Positions 38,001 through 50,519 of a stretch of DNA of 64,000 nucleotides are shown piece by piece. The notes beneath the pieces are model-generated. The model saw nothing but the letters and a program-made list of their open reading frames with translations. It was not told the DNA's origin and did not search any database. The stretch's first letter is position 1. The number at the start of each line of letters is the position of its first letter. Source of the stretch: Daucus carota subsp. sativus (lineage: Eukaryota > Streptophyta > Magnoliopsida > Apiales > Apiaceae); contig NC_030386.2 in the NCBI RefSeq assembly GCF_001625215.2, positions 23,158,545 to 23,222,544 of the forward strand. The letters run 5' to 3'. Both the position numbers and the translations under genes were made by a program.

Positions 38001-38472
38001 GGAAAAGGTAATAATCCCGGCATCGAAGCCGTATATCTCTTTGATTGGAAATCAGAATGCAGCAAGACAAACAGTGATGGCTTAGGGTGACAAAGCTTCT
38101 GATATATCCAAGGATGGCACTGTTCTTGGCACCTACAGATCAGCTTCCATCACTGTCCTGTTCGATTACTTCTGAGCTGCTGGGATAACTTTTGAGGTAC
38201 TTATCAGGCCCTTTCTTAGTAACTGAATTATACACATTTGGTTAGTATGTGATGTGATGTTTTTGCAGAACTCAGTAAACGCTGCTGTAGGTAGTACTGG
38301 AATGCTAGCAGTTGCATTGGGGATCGCTGGTGATACAGCCATGTTTTACGGAGTTAGAATTGTGGGTACGCAATACAAACTCTTAGATGACACTGGATCT
38401 CATTATTTTTACCAGAGTTATATTGAGTGAACCGTGGATTTCGTATTTGGTAAAGCAAGATCACTTTACAAG
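38001..38472 (+). pseudogene. Captured fragment of pectinesterase (pectin methylesterase)
   Basis: Exons 38001-38196 and 38269-38472. Motifs: EKVIIPASKPYISLIGN, GTYRSASITVLFDYF, then ALGIAGDTAMFYGVRIVG, DDTGSHYF, YIE-stop-TVDFVFGKARSLYK. These match the PME right-handed beta-helix core, where GxQDTL and the VDFIFG Asp are catalytic-region motifs; here the DTL motif reads YKLLDD. Stops occur after QTVMA (~38080), in FDYF-stop (~38174) and in YIE-stop (~38430). Dead copy. Confidence 0.85.
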
Positions 38473-41400
38473 GTATGCTCCGAAAGTTCTGAAATCTACA
38501 GTTTATGACGAGGTTTAGCTCATTGATAAAATCCGGTGAATGTTTGCAACTGTTCACAAGAAAAAAAAAATTGTTTATACTTTATATCGTGCAGGAGAGA
38601 CGACGGTAGTCCATTATCACTACTCACAAACTTTTTAAAGATGAATTGGGTCAAAATTCTCTAATAATAAAAGAAAATATGATCATCTATTTAACAGTCC
38701 TAGAGGCTTCACCCTCTCAAGGTTTAAGTCTTTATGTTTTGTAAATTTATTTTTACGGAAGATAATTATGCGCAGACTTGGTGTGTCTGGAGGTTCTGTC
38801 CAATCACTTTTTTAAAAAAACTTAAATTATTAGTCACCCACATCGTTGCATGTGTAACAGAAATAAGATCCATTCAGTTTTAATTTAGGGAAGTTGATTC
38901 CATGCTGTTTATTTTTTCTTAATGTGGGTGTACCACTCTTCCCTAAAAAGATGTAGAAAGGGAGTTATCAAGTCAGGTCTAGGTCTCCATTAAGAGATTA
39001 TAACTGAGAAAAAAAAAGAATAGAATTTATAAATTTGTTCTGTATTGTCTGATTCGTAAGTGTGTTGTGGATCATTCGGCAATTTAATACAAGGGGAACA
39101 AAATTATGGAAGAGAAGTGTCACCTTGAGCTTGGTGAGGTGATTTATTTTTTCATTTATTTGTGTTGTCATGGATAGTTTCAGTTTTAGATTATATCTAG
39201 AATATGAATGTCGATATAGAAATGTCCTATATTTTTTCAGTTTAAATCTGTATATTGCAATTTGGCCTGGCTATGCAATAAAACTTCACCTAATCGAAAA
39301 CGAAATTGAAAGACAGTTGTTTGTACCTTGAGAATATTTTTAATAGAACTTTTACATATCTATCTATATGTTTATTGTTAAGTATCTCATGTTAAGGTTA
39401 GTTGCGGTGGACCTTTTTGGATTAAAGCATCCTCCTATTTGGTTTTCAATTCGATATGTTATACTGACTTTCAGAGTTTTATTTAGTCACTGCCAATGTT
39501 GTAATTGTTTTGTAAGTATTGAATTCCTAAATATGTTTTAGAGTAAGCATAAAAAACTATACTATATACTTTTCCATAGGCATCTGTGGCTGTGTATCTC
39601 TTTCATCAAATGAAGGGTTTTCGGTTTATAAGCTGTGTTGCTATACATGCCTGTAGAGAAATAACAGACTGTTGTTTGACATTTTATGTCCCAAATAGTT
39701 GAGATATAATCATTTTATCTCTTTCATCTGTGGCTAGCTTTTAGTGCACCACCTGCTCACAATTAACAAAGGAATTTTAGGTGGCGGAAGTAGCAACTCC
39801 GGGGAATGTTAATGTTAAAATTTGTTTTTCGTTTCAGGTGCGTAAATTAGTTGTCTGTGTATAACTCTTACTATGTTACTATAAACCACTAAATGTTCCT
39901 TTTCCTTTTATTCTTTTGCGAAGTAACCTCCAACTGCTGCTACTGTGTTTATGTTCCTGCTACTATGTTTATATATATATATTCTTAAATGACTTTTTGT
40001 TGTGTCCGAGAGAATCAACTCCGAAGTCTTGACTACTAAAAATGCCTATAATAATAACAGACTGTTGTGTGACATTTTATGTCCCAAATAGTTGAGATAC
40101 CAAAGTATTCTCAGGAATCTAATATAATGGAAGGCCTGGTGTTATTAATTGGTGGTTAGTTTTAAATATTTTGCCTAGATTATTTTATAAGGTCTTATAT
40201 ACCTATAACAGACTATGCTTGGGACAACCATGAACGACTTGCTCCTCTGGATTACATTGTAGCATTGTGGCAAAAGTAGTGCAGGGTCACCTAAAATTTC
40301 CCTCCCTCCCTGTCTGTTAGCTGAAGTGCCGTTTTCTATAATTTGAATCAATTGGTGATATAGGTCAAAATCATCAAATATGTCATAATGTTGGCATTTC
40401 ATATAGATGTGTTGTCATTTGTTTGTCAGCAATATAGTTGTGCTATTTTTTAATATAACTCCTAGGTAATGTTTAAATTTAATGTTGCCCATTATAAAGA
40501 GTGTCATAATACTACACTTTTTTAATTTGTTTATAAAAAATGTAGGTGCAGAGTCCCTTATTCATTCGTCATCTTCACTCTACAACATGGCAATGGTGGA
40601 TGAGGCCGTGTCGTAACAAAACCTGGCAAGCCTTAACAGTACAAAGACGGACCGGAAGATTTTGATCTGTGTAATCAGACTGTGATTGTCTATATCTATT
40701 GAAGATGAATCTTTTGATGGAGCCAATCTAATATTTCTTGATTGAAGGTGTTAACATTGAACCTGAGAGGAGAATGCTGGCTATTTAGGACTATAGTCCA
40801 GCAAAATTGTTTTTTGGTTCCAGAACAGGAGGTCTTGGTTGAAGACTAAGCAATTACAGGGAGACTAATATTCTCACAAGACATATATATTTTGAATTAG
40901 AATTTATGGAAATAAAAAATTGTTATCCATAATAAATAGTGAGCATCTAAAATATTTGTACAATATTAAAATAATTTATTTATTTGTCAAAATATCTTTG
41001 CTTTTTCTTTGTATCCTTATATCTTTATAATATCAATTTAATATTTAACATTATAATTTTTTGTGACCTTAAACAAAGTTATGACTTACAAGTTTTTAGT
41101 TAAATTAATTTAACTTTTGAGTTTTGGAATGTCAACCAACTATATACACATAGTTCTATCATTTAAGTATTATTGAATGGGCGATTAGGTGATATTGGTA
41201 ATAAATTTTTATATAATAAAATATTAAGATTAAATTGTATATCTCAACAAAGATTTAATAAAATAATTTTATTTTATCTCAACAAATGTGTTAGTTCACC
41301 TGCACAAAGAGCTCTTGCTCCGGAGGTATCACCCTTATTATCGTAGCATTTTCCAATATTATCATATATTAATATTAAGAGAAAATTCACATATGGATAA

Positions 41401-41785
41401 TAAAAACATTTTAATAACTAAAATCTTTAAATAAATAATTTTTTTTCCAATAACTAAATTTTTTAGCTCAATATTTTAATATAACTAAATTTTTTCCAAT
41501 GCAAAAATATCATGTGCTATGCAATGAAATATGAAAAATATGAAGTAATATTAGTCAAAAACCACATTATCATATATTAATATTAAGAAAACATTCACAT
41601 ATAAAAAAAAATTGATTGTTTATACTAATATCTTATAATACAGAAAAATATTGTACAAGACAAATTTTTAAAAGGGAATATAACCAATCGACTAATATAA
41701 TTTAATATCATTTTATTTAATTAATAAAAAACTCTAATAAAATGATATTAAACTTATAAATAATCAAATTAAAATTATATGGTCG
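38473..41785. other. Distal body of Helitron 3
   Basis: No clear gene. Around 40545-40690 there is a possible exon-like stretch after an acceptor (…TGTAG|GTGCAG) that I cannot identify. From 40890 onward the DNA is strongly AT-rich, as is usual before a Helitron 3' end. Confidence 0.4.
39655..40100. repeat. Direct repeat pair of about 50 bp
   Basis: AATAACAGACTGTTG..TGACATTTTATGTCCCAAATAGTTGAGATA occurs near 39660-39708 and again near 40053-40098, within Helitron 3; almost identical. Confidence 0.85.
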
Positions 41786-42143
41786 CCGTGCTTCGCACGG
41801 GTTATAGGCTAGTATAATTAATAAATTCAGGGGAGAAAGGGTTTTATAAAGTAAATAAAGAAAGCACACTTCAATCTTTCGATTGATAATAGATTGCGGC
41901 GTTTTCTAGATTGCTTTCGATTTTCTGGGCACTCCGGAAGTAAGTGGGCTATCATGTTCGGTGTGCTAGTAGCCTGACCAGATTAGTTGAGCATATTAGT
42001 CGAAGTGCGCGCAAACGGATACGGACACCGGTTTAACACACTGGAAAAAAACGATTACCGTCACTAGTCAAGTCAAAAGTCTTCGTTTTTTTTATTTTTG
42101 CTGCAAGACCGAGTGGGGGAACAATAATTTAAAATGACATATA

Positions 42144-42606
42144 GAGGGGTGTATTGGATTGAGATTTTTAAGCATTTTTTTTTCATTCATGAAATTCGAG
42201 TGTATTCAATTGGAATTGTTTGAAATGTATTAAAATCTTTTAAGTATTCGAATGGGATTTTAAATTATGCTAAAAAATCTGGTAGTATTCAATTGAGATT
42301 TTAAATTATGTTTTAAAATCCGATGGTATTCAATTGAGATTGTTTAAAATCCATCAAAATCTGATGGTATTCAAATACTGATGGATTTTTTTGGATTTCA
42401 CAAAATGATGGATTTTGTCGCATTTTTCAGTGTATTTTAAGTTTTTTGAAATCCCACTCAAATCAATGGGATTTTGAAGCATTGTGCTTAAATCCTATAA
42501 CTCTACGACATTTTATCAAGAATCCGTCCAAAATCAAAATCACATATAATCTATTAAAATCCATAAACTAAAACAATCTATTAAAATCTCAATCGAATAC
42601 ACCCCG
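42144..42606 (+). mobile_element. MITE with GGGGTGTATT ends, copy 2
   Basis: Starts GAGGGGTGTATTGGATTG, ends AATCGAATACACCCCG, flanked by ATA on both sides (42141-42143, 42607-42609). Colinear with the minus strand of 23421-23884, including the GCATTTTTTT..CATTCATGAAAT block. Confidence 0.85.
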
Positions 42607-42660
42607 ATAATATTTTCTGTAGGCAACCTTTTTTTTTTTAAAAAAAGGGGAGAAATTGAG

Positions 42661-42664
<4 letters not shown>

Positions 42665-42698
<34 letters not shown>
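42665..42698. repeat. (TA)n microsatellite
   Basis: Alternating TA run about 300 bases upstream of the UBP3-like start codon. Confidence 0.9.
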
Positions 42699-42700
<2 letters not shown>

Positions 42701-42998
42701 TTTTGAGAAATTAATATATATTAAGTTTTAGCATGTATTAATTTTGAAAAAATCATAACTAACGATGACATAAGAAGCGAGTATATAAAAACCGAGTCAA
42801 CAAAAAAGAGGAGAAATTGAGGAGAAACAAGCAGAGAAGGCCGCCCCGATCAAATCAACAAAATGATGATATAATCATGCTAATTGCTCCGATCGAAATT
42901 ACCTCAGATTTCCGACATACAGCTATCTACGTAGATATATAGATACAAAGATACATACATAATAAACGGAGGAGTTTTGGTATTTAGTAGATGGTCTG

Positions 42999-45900
42999 AT
43001 GGGTGCTACGGGTTCTAAACTCGAGAAAGCTCTCGGCGACCACTTTCCTGAAGGCGAACGTTACTTTGGTCTTGAGAATTTTGGTAATACTTGCTATTGC
43101 AACTCTGTTCTTCAGGTATCTCTTCTTTTTTCCCCCTTTTTTGTCTGTTTCTTTCATTTTCTGATTTATTGCGTGAAATTGTGAAAAGGTGTTGGCTTAA
43201 GCATGCTTGTTTGTGGGTATTTGTTTGTTTGTTGAATCCTTGTGTTTTTGTCGATTTTTTGTGTTACAAATGAAACTTACTATGGAGGTTGGAGGATTAT
43301 GTGGCGATAGGCAAATAGATTGGTAGGTTTGGTAATTGATTGTGAATCGGGACCCAGAATTATAGGATATTGTGATTATGGTATGATTTGATTTTCTGGT
43401 AATGGAATTTGTTGAGATGCTAATTAACAAAATTGTGTATATAGGGACGGAATGAGGAATAGGTAAGGGGCATGGGTATTATTCCTTTTGTTAGTTTGTG
43501 AGTAATAGGACAGCAGTGAACTTGTAGAGTTTTGATTCATAGGGTGATATTTATTTTGACTTTCATTTGCTGCTTACCAGCTGGAATCCTCTTAAAACGA
43601 GCTATTATATATTGATCTGGATGATTTTGGGACATCCTATTTATTCACATTATATTTGTCCTTGTTTATCTGCTGCTTTTTTGTATGTCTACCTTCCAAT
43701 TACATCTCCTTGACTTGTGGATGTTACAATTTACAAAAGCTTCTTAGTTTTGTCATGTGGTGGAGGCTCACCAGTTCTGTATACAAGTTAATAGAGGCAC
43801 ATATGAAAGAACTTAGTATATGCTTTGTTTTTTCTTATCATAAAATTCAGTGCTCCTAATTAGTACTTTTTATCACTTACGATGAATTTGTCAATTCATT
43901 TTCAGGGTTTGAAGTGAAAATTGTCTTCTTTTTCTTAGTTTCGTAGTGAAAGGGGTACTCCATCATTTTCTCTTCTTATTTGTACTATATATAGTATAGA
44001 ACCCCAGTTTCTGTGTGATTTCAATTTGGAAAAGATTCCTTCTCGTCTTCTCTGTTAGGAAGTCCAACATACCTCATTGTGAATATCTTAATCCTCATTT
44101 CTTAGTAAGCTCAAATGGGATTATGGAAGATTCTTGGTGCAAGCTACTAGCAATAGAGAGTTCACTTAGCTCTCTTTGCTTACATTTGGTGAAACTATAA
44201 GAGACATGTAGAAGGATGATGTACACAGAGGAATGAGATGATTTGAAAACAATATAGAAGACTTTCGATGCCATTCAGTTATGATAATATATCATCCTTC
44301 ATTGTAGAAAATAATCTTTATATATCTTTGTTCAATTTAGTTTTTGATTTGCACTAGGAGAATAGTTTATGTTTAATATATATAAGAACTTCGGCTCCCA
44401 AGTCATTTAAAGTTCTCTTATATAGCTGAAATTGAATCCCAAAAGCTTATTTCCCTTCAGAAAAGAAATATTTATAATTATTTCTTCCATTTTTTTTCCA
44501 TTGTGCACTTATATAGTTCTATTATATATGACAGGGATAGTGAATCTAAAAACATTTCTTTTCTAAATATGCCGTAATAGTTGATGATATCTGAATTGGA
44601 CAAGGGAGTTAAGCTTGAGATTGTGAAAGTAAATGGTTACATTAATAATTTACAAATGTGTCCGTCCTCGATATGTCTTACTGTGTTGCCAGTTTAATGC
44701 TTCTGTTGCTAGTTCCGTAGATTGAATATTAAATTAGCTTTAGCATGAGCATAGATATTACATGGTCTTAACTCTTAACGATTTATTCTACACTTTATAA
44801 TATTCTTTTGTGTGGTACCCTGATTGAAAAATTAAATCAGTTACAGCATCAGCAATTATGTGGAATACTTGGTTTTCGTTACACTTCTATTTTCTTTATA
44901 ATTTCTCTTATTTTAAGACAAATTAAATCAGTTCCAGCATCAGCATTGGTGTTATGGAGTACCTGGTTTTCTTTGCACTTCTATCTTCTTTATAATTTCT
45001 CTTATTTTAAGACCTTATTTCTATTTAAGGAGTACCTGATGTGTGATGTCATAATATATTATGGCCATATCTTTCAGGCGTTGTACTTCTGTGTCCCATT
45101 TCGTGATCAGCTGCTAGAGTATTATGCAAATAACAAAAGTTCAAGTGATGCAGAAGAAAACCTCCTAACTTGTTTGGCAGAATTATTTTCGCAGGTAAAT
45201 TGAGCAGAAAATGAGTAATTTGTTTTTTGGTTTAATTTAAAGTGTTTTTCCTTTTTGTGCTGTGTTTATTCTATATGCATCATATCTTTGAGTTTGATGT
45301 ATTGTTTTTGTTTTCTTTAGGTTTCTTGTCCTCTGTTAAGTATAATAAAGTTCCTTAGTCTCTGTAGTTTAAATTTTCCAATTTTGTAGTTTCCTAGCGG
45401 AGGAAAATTCCATATATAAGCATCATGAGTTTCTGAATTGGTCATGACTGGTTCCACCAAGTATTAATATAAACTCGTAGTAGAACTATGTGCAATGTCT
45501 GTCTATTCAGGCCTCATTTTGCTGTCGTAGGTCGACATGACTTGGGGTTGGTTTTTGACATCTGAGCCTATCCTTCATCTTTGAAGTGGACACTTCACAG
45601 TTTAGCAATCCAGATTGAAATTAAAATCTAAGGCTACTGCACTTATTTATTCGGAGCAAAACCTATGGAGGACTTTAATAACTTGTCAATGTGCTATGAA
45701 TTAGTATATGTCCTTGGCAGGCTCATTTGTAATAGACACTTTTTTTCATTCAGAATAATGAATATGAAATAAGCATGTGTTTCACATTCATCCCACTGAC
45801 GCCAGTGTCCAATTTTGAATACATATCTGAGAATATTATTATTTTTGAAATTGGTAATCGGACACTGGGATCTGTACCTTGTTCGCACTCCGCACTAGAG

Positions 45901-48477
45901 TCCACACAACTAAGTTTGCAGTCTATCAAATTTGATATAGAAGAAGTTACTTTTCCCGTCCTTTTTGGTTATTGCACTTACAGTTAATGTAAGAGTTGTA
46001 CACTGTCTTGTTCACTCAAGCTAACAACTAAAGACGTCATTTCTGGCATTTTAGATGAAAATTATGATGTTTTTCTGACTGATGGCCATAGAAATGTGTA
46101 ATCTAATACCTGTTGTTTCTGTATTTAGATAGGCTCTCAGAAGAAGAAAACAGGTGTAATTGCTCCGAAACGCTTTGTTCAGAGAGTGAAGAAACAAAAT
46201 GAACTTTTTCGGGGATATGCACATCAGGTATGGTATTGCCTATTGAGGACTTGTATATGTAGACCTGTTTGTTTTATTAATTCTGTCCCTCTTATTGAGA
46301 CAATATACTAATAGTGACCTGATTCTCGTTGACATTTTATAGTTCTTTTTTGCATGTTTGAATCATATATTATTAGTGCAAATGCAGTTTAGATGTTGGA
46401 ATTAGATTTCCTTATATTTGAAGGTTGTTATTATTAGTGATGTTGACATACTCAAATGTAAAATAAACTCATTTCTTCTTCCATTTGCTGGAAGCCTCAT
46501 TTTGTTTATATTGCTTATTGCATATGCATTAGCCATTGTAGTAGTGTAATGAGCAGTGTAGGATTTTACGTCTACTTTAGTCTAGTAAGTGTGGTTCTTC
46601 ATGCACTCATGCTGTTGCAGTAATAATCTGAATCAACATTTTCTGTTCCTGTAGCTCTGTTCATCCGGTTGCAGCTACTTATAACCTGTGACTCATGTTG
46701 CTTAGTTCAATTGCTACTATTGTATATTTTTGTGTGTAGGATGCACATGAGTTTTTGAACTTCCTGTTGAATGAACTGGTCGATATTGTGGAGAAAGAGC
46801 ACCAGGCAGCAAAAGATCCTTTAGGAACTTCACCTCCTGATAAGATTGCAAACGGGGTAAAGACTTCTCAGGCCAATGGCGTGAAGAAGGAACCATTAGT
46901 TACCTGGGTTCATGAGAACTTTCAGGTGAGTTGTATCTAGATTGTTGCATATGGGGATCATTTGAATCTGTTTGTCTAGTTTTATTTGCACCCACTGCAG
47001 TATCATGTAATATGTGCATGACGTTTTGATGACTTGGTATATATATCTACTTGATTGTGCTAGATTTTTTTTGAAAGAAGTATATGATGATCTCCCAACT
47101 TAAATACCTGCATTGTGTTATTTTTGTACCTTGTGGATTACCCTGTAGAGGCATATTTCAAGCAATGTATGTAAAGTTCATGTTTTATTTGGGGAAATGA
47201 CCATTACATATGCCCTGTTTGACCAGGTAAGTGCTTATTTCAGATAGAGTCCTTATAGTTACCCCTGTCTTTTGCAATTAAGTGTTTGTATTAAGCACTC
47301 TATTAAACATTTTTAACATTTTTTGTTGAGTTGTCAGTTTGTACTGTGTTGGCATTCAGTTGGATTTATCTGAGTTTCATCTATTGTATTATCTCTGCTG
47401 TAGTCTGTTGTACTTGGCTGTATACCGTCAGGAAGTAATGTGATTCCTGTTCTGCCGGGTTGTGGCCATAGACATTGTTGTTTTCATTTTGTTTAATGTA
47501 TTAATCATTCAAGAAAAGATGTATATGTTCAACCAAAATAAGTAAATCCAAACAGGCTTAATATAAATCATATTCTTATCTTTCAAAAAGGTATACCATA
47601 TCTATTATTTGGTACATCCTATCTTTCATTGTATGATAGTGTTGCGACTTGATGCATGTTAGTACTAAATGATGTTAGTAATTGACATTCTTGAGATATA
47701 TGCATGAAGCCTAATATGACTATCTATTTTGTAAAAAGGCAACCTTTCTGTGGACAATTTTGTCATCTTTTTTTACAAGATCATTTCAATGCAGGGGATA
47801 CTTACTAATGAGACTAGGTGCTTAAGGTGCGAGACAGTAACAGCAAGGGACGAAACTTTTCTAGATCTGAGCCTTGATATAGAACAGAACAGTTCTATTA
47901 CCAGCTGCTTGAAAAATTTTAGTTCTACCGAGACTTTGAATGCTGAAGATAAATTCTTCTGTGACAAGTGCTGCAGGTATCTGTTTGATCTCGTCTTTGC
48001 CTTTGAACTTCTGGGACTATCATATGATATTGGGAATATTTACATGTTTTCTGGAATTGCAGTTTACAAGAAGCACAGAAGAGAATGAAGATAAAGAAAA
48101 CACCCCAGATTCTGGTTATCCATTTGAAGCGTTTTAAATACATGGAACAGCTTGGTCGGTATAAGAAGTTGTCATACCGTGTTGTGTTCCCGTTAGAGCT
48201 GAAATTGAACAATACAGTGGAAAACTCGGACTCTGAATACTCTCTGTTTGCCGTCGTCGTTCATGTTGGGAGTGGACCCAACCACGGGCATTATGTTAGC
48301 CTGGTGAAAAGCCATAACCATTGGTTGTTCTTTGACGATGAGAACGTAGAGATGGTTGATGAATCTGCAGTACAAACTTCCTTTGGATCTGCACAGGAGT
48401 ATTCAAGCAACACGGACCATGGATACATCCTTTTTTATGAGCGAGCTCCCAGCAACGGCTTAATTAAAAACGTGTAG
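42999..48477 (+). CDS. UBP3: Ubiquitin-specific protease, UBP3/UBP4 type
   Basis: Deubiquitinating cysteine protease of the USP (C19) family; Arabidopsis UBP3/UBP4 are nuclear and needed for pollen development. Exons: 42999-43115, 45078-45194, 46129-46227, 46740-46925, 47795-47976, 48063-48477; 371 residues, the length I recall for AtUBP3. Cys box with nucleophile Cys32 ([10 protein letters not shown]), [13 protein letters not shown], the zinc-binding CLRC...CDKC pairs, His box [17 protein letters not shown] and FDDENVE. All catalytic elements are intact. The N-terminus MGATGSK fits an N-myristoylation pattern (Gly2, Ser6). Intron 1 is ~2 kb with a 91-bp tandem duplication. Whether this is the UBP3 or the UBP4 orthologue cannot be told here. 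Confidence 0.95.
44831..45012. repeat. 91-bp tandem duplication in UBP intron 1
   Basis: Two adjacent copies, 44831-44921 and 44922-45012, sharing ATTAAATCAGTT.CAGCATCAGC and CTTTATAATTTCTCTTATTT, with scattered substitutions. Confidence 0.9.
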
Positions 48478-48656
48478 TCAAGTTTTATGTCAACATTCTG
48501 GATGCAGGCAGCGGTCATTCATTTGGGTGAGCTCCCTCTATAATTGCATCTTTGGTTCTTCTACAGCATGTATGGCCATTGTAGCCGGCACAATGAGAAA
48601 GTTAAGTTTGAGACGTTTTACATGTACAGTTGTTAACGGTCTCTTTTTGCTGCTTA

Positions 48657-48970
48657 GAGCAACTCCAAGGCATTAGACCTCTTAGGTAAAAGTGTTTATG
48701 TGGCAACTACATGGCATCTATGTGGCACATTTTAGACAATAGGTAAAAATTCTACACTCCAACCATGACCCCTTAGCAAAAAAATATAGATAACTAAAAT
48801 TAGGGTTGCTACATTTGTAAAACATCTAAACTATTATGTATAATTTTAGATAATATAATTATACATAATACTATTGGAGTGAAACTAGAACCTCTTAGCT
48901 ATGATTTTAGATGATTATTTATATATCATATTATAGCTAACAAATATAAATAAGACCCTTGGAGATGCTC
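48657..48970. mobile_element. Tourist-like MITE 3' of the UBP gene
   Basis: Inverted ends GAGCAACTCCAAGG and GAGCATCTCCAAGG (second read from the right), flanked by TTA at 48654-48656 and 48971-48973. 314 bp. It begins 180 bases after the UBP stop codon, so it may lie in or near the 3' UTR. Confidence 0.88.
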
Positions 48971-49312
48971 TTATAACATGAATAAAAGGACTGTAAATGA
49001 TAACCAACTGAAGTTATTAATAACTATAACTTGTAACAGAAATGCAACCTGTTTGCACTCAGTTTTGCTTTTATTGGTATAGGATAATTTTTGTTTTTGT
49101 TTTGCTACAAATTATCCAGCGCCAGTTTAGCACCAAGTTCAAGAATGAATCAAAAATTGTACGAAATGTCCAACTTATTCACCGTCTCAATTTTTTCTAA
49201 AATGCCTCACTTATTCACCGTCTATTTTTATCTAAATATATATTTGGAATTTTTTTGGATGTTCTAGCGTTTTTTGGATTCTATGGTATAGGAATAGTCA
49301 CAAGCACTTGAA

Positions 49313-49860
49313 GGGTGTTAATCGAAACTGAAATTCATTAAAAACCTCTGCCGAATATCGAACCGAATTGATTTTGATTTTATAACCGAACCGAAATTTA
49401 ATATTCTATAGATGCCGAAAACCGAATTTTAAATCAAAAATTTTAAAAAATATGAAAATCGTTTAAAATAAAACAACAAATTAATTGGGATCATTTATTT
49501 ATTACAACAACAAATTAATTGAGATCATTTATTTATTACAAGTCACAACTGCAGTGAGTCGTTGAGTTACCAATTCACTTGCATTCCAGATTAATAAAAA
49601 CAGAAGTCTCAGCCAATCCTGGAAATGGTTCTGGTGGTTCTTTGTCTGCTGGTCGTGGTTTAATACGTTACATGTACATCATATATGTATACTATATATA
49701 TTATCAACTAACATATTAAAATTTAAATAAAATATATAAAAATTCGGTTAACCATTCGGTTTTCGGTTAACTGCGGTTAAAAAACCGAAAAACCGAATAA
49801 CAAAAAACATAAATTTGGCTTTCGAAACCAAACCGAAATATAAATATCGGTTAATTGAAC
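49313..49860. mobile_element. Degenerate hAT-like MITE rich in CGGTT/AACCG
   Basis: Left part starts near GGGTGTTAATCGAAAC; the inside is full of ACCGAA and TTCGGTT motifs in both orientations; the right part ends ..ATCGGTTAATTGAAC. The final bases of the right end are missing, so it is truncated or diverged. Confidence 0.55.
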
Positions 49861-50486
49861 TTAAATCATGAGATATTGACATGCGCCCCTTGTTGTATGC
49901 GCGTGGTTAGTCCTTGTGCATGCCTCAAGATCTGGGCTCATAGCCTCGTACCACACTTATTACTTGTTAGAGGAAGCCGTGATACGGTTCCATCATTGAA
50001 TTGCTGCCTTGCCTTTTCCATGCCAAATGTTAAACATGCGAATCTATGTGTTGGTTTATCACAACCCCAGGCAATGCACGTCCGCACTTTACAAACTCAT
50101 GGTTTATTTTGTGTTGGTGTTGAGCTAGGCACTTAAAAAAAGGGTTGCTGTAATAAAAAGGTTAGACTGCCTGAGTAAACCTGATGCTTGTAATTTTTGT
50201 ACAAGTTGGTAAAAGATGATGAGCCATTTTTAAGTCTATTGCTTGTGATTTCATAACAGATTAACGGATCATAACATTACATGTTAATGATGCATCTAAT
50301 TCTGAACAGAGGTTCTTTAAATCATTTTATACAAATAAAACACTTTCTCAACTAAGTAACAACTAGTTTTCTGTGTTGATGGTTGAGGACAAAAACTTAC
50401 CATGAGGCATTCATGTCACTTTCAGACCAATAGCACACTACAATTACTTTTAGCTTCAATTATTTACTGGACCATTTAGGCACCAT
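49861..50486. other. Unassigned segment upstream of the xylanase gene
   Basis: 49861-50136 stays open on the plus strand and is less AT-rich than its surroundings, but the translation (TCAPCCMRVVSPCACL...) matches no family I know. It probably also contains the xylanase promoter. Confidence 0.35.
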
Positions 50487-50519
50487 ATGGAACTCTTAAT
50501 CCGACTCAGATTCGCCAAG

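Larger units (their letters stand above)
34594..41812 (+). mobile_element. Helitron 3, multi-gene capture element
   Basis: 5' end A|TCTATACTATACTATAATAAG; 3' end hairpin CCGTGCTTCGCACGG (41786-41800), eight bases, CTAG then T (41809-41813), the same architecture as Helitrons 1 and 2. About 7.2 kb. Inside, all on the plus strand, are fragments of PI-PLC (35002-36249), ALG1 (36730-37248), fimbrin (~37491-37617) and pectinesterase (38001-38472), each with introns, so capture was from DNA. No Rep/helicase, so non-autonomous. The pairing of these particular ends is an inference; a nested second element could explain part of the length. Confidence 0.75.
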
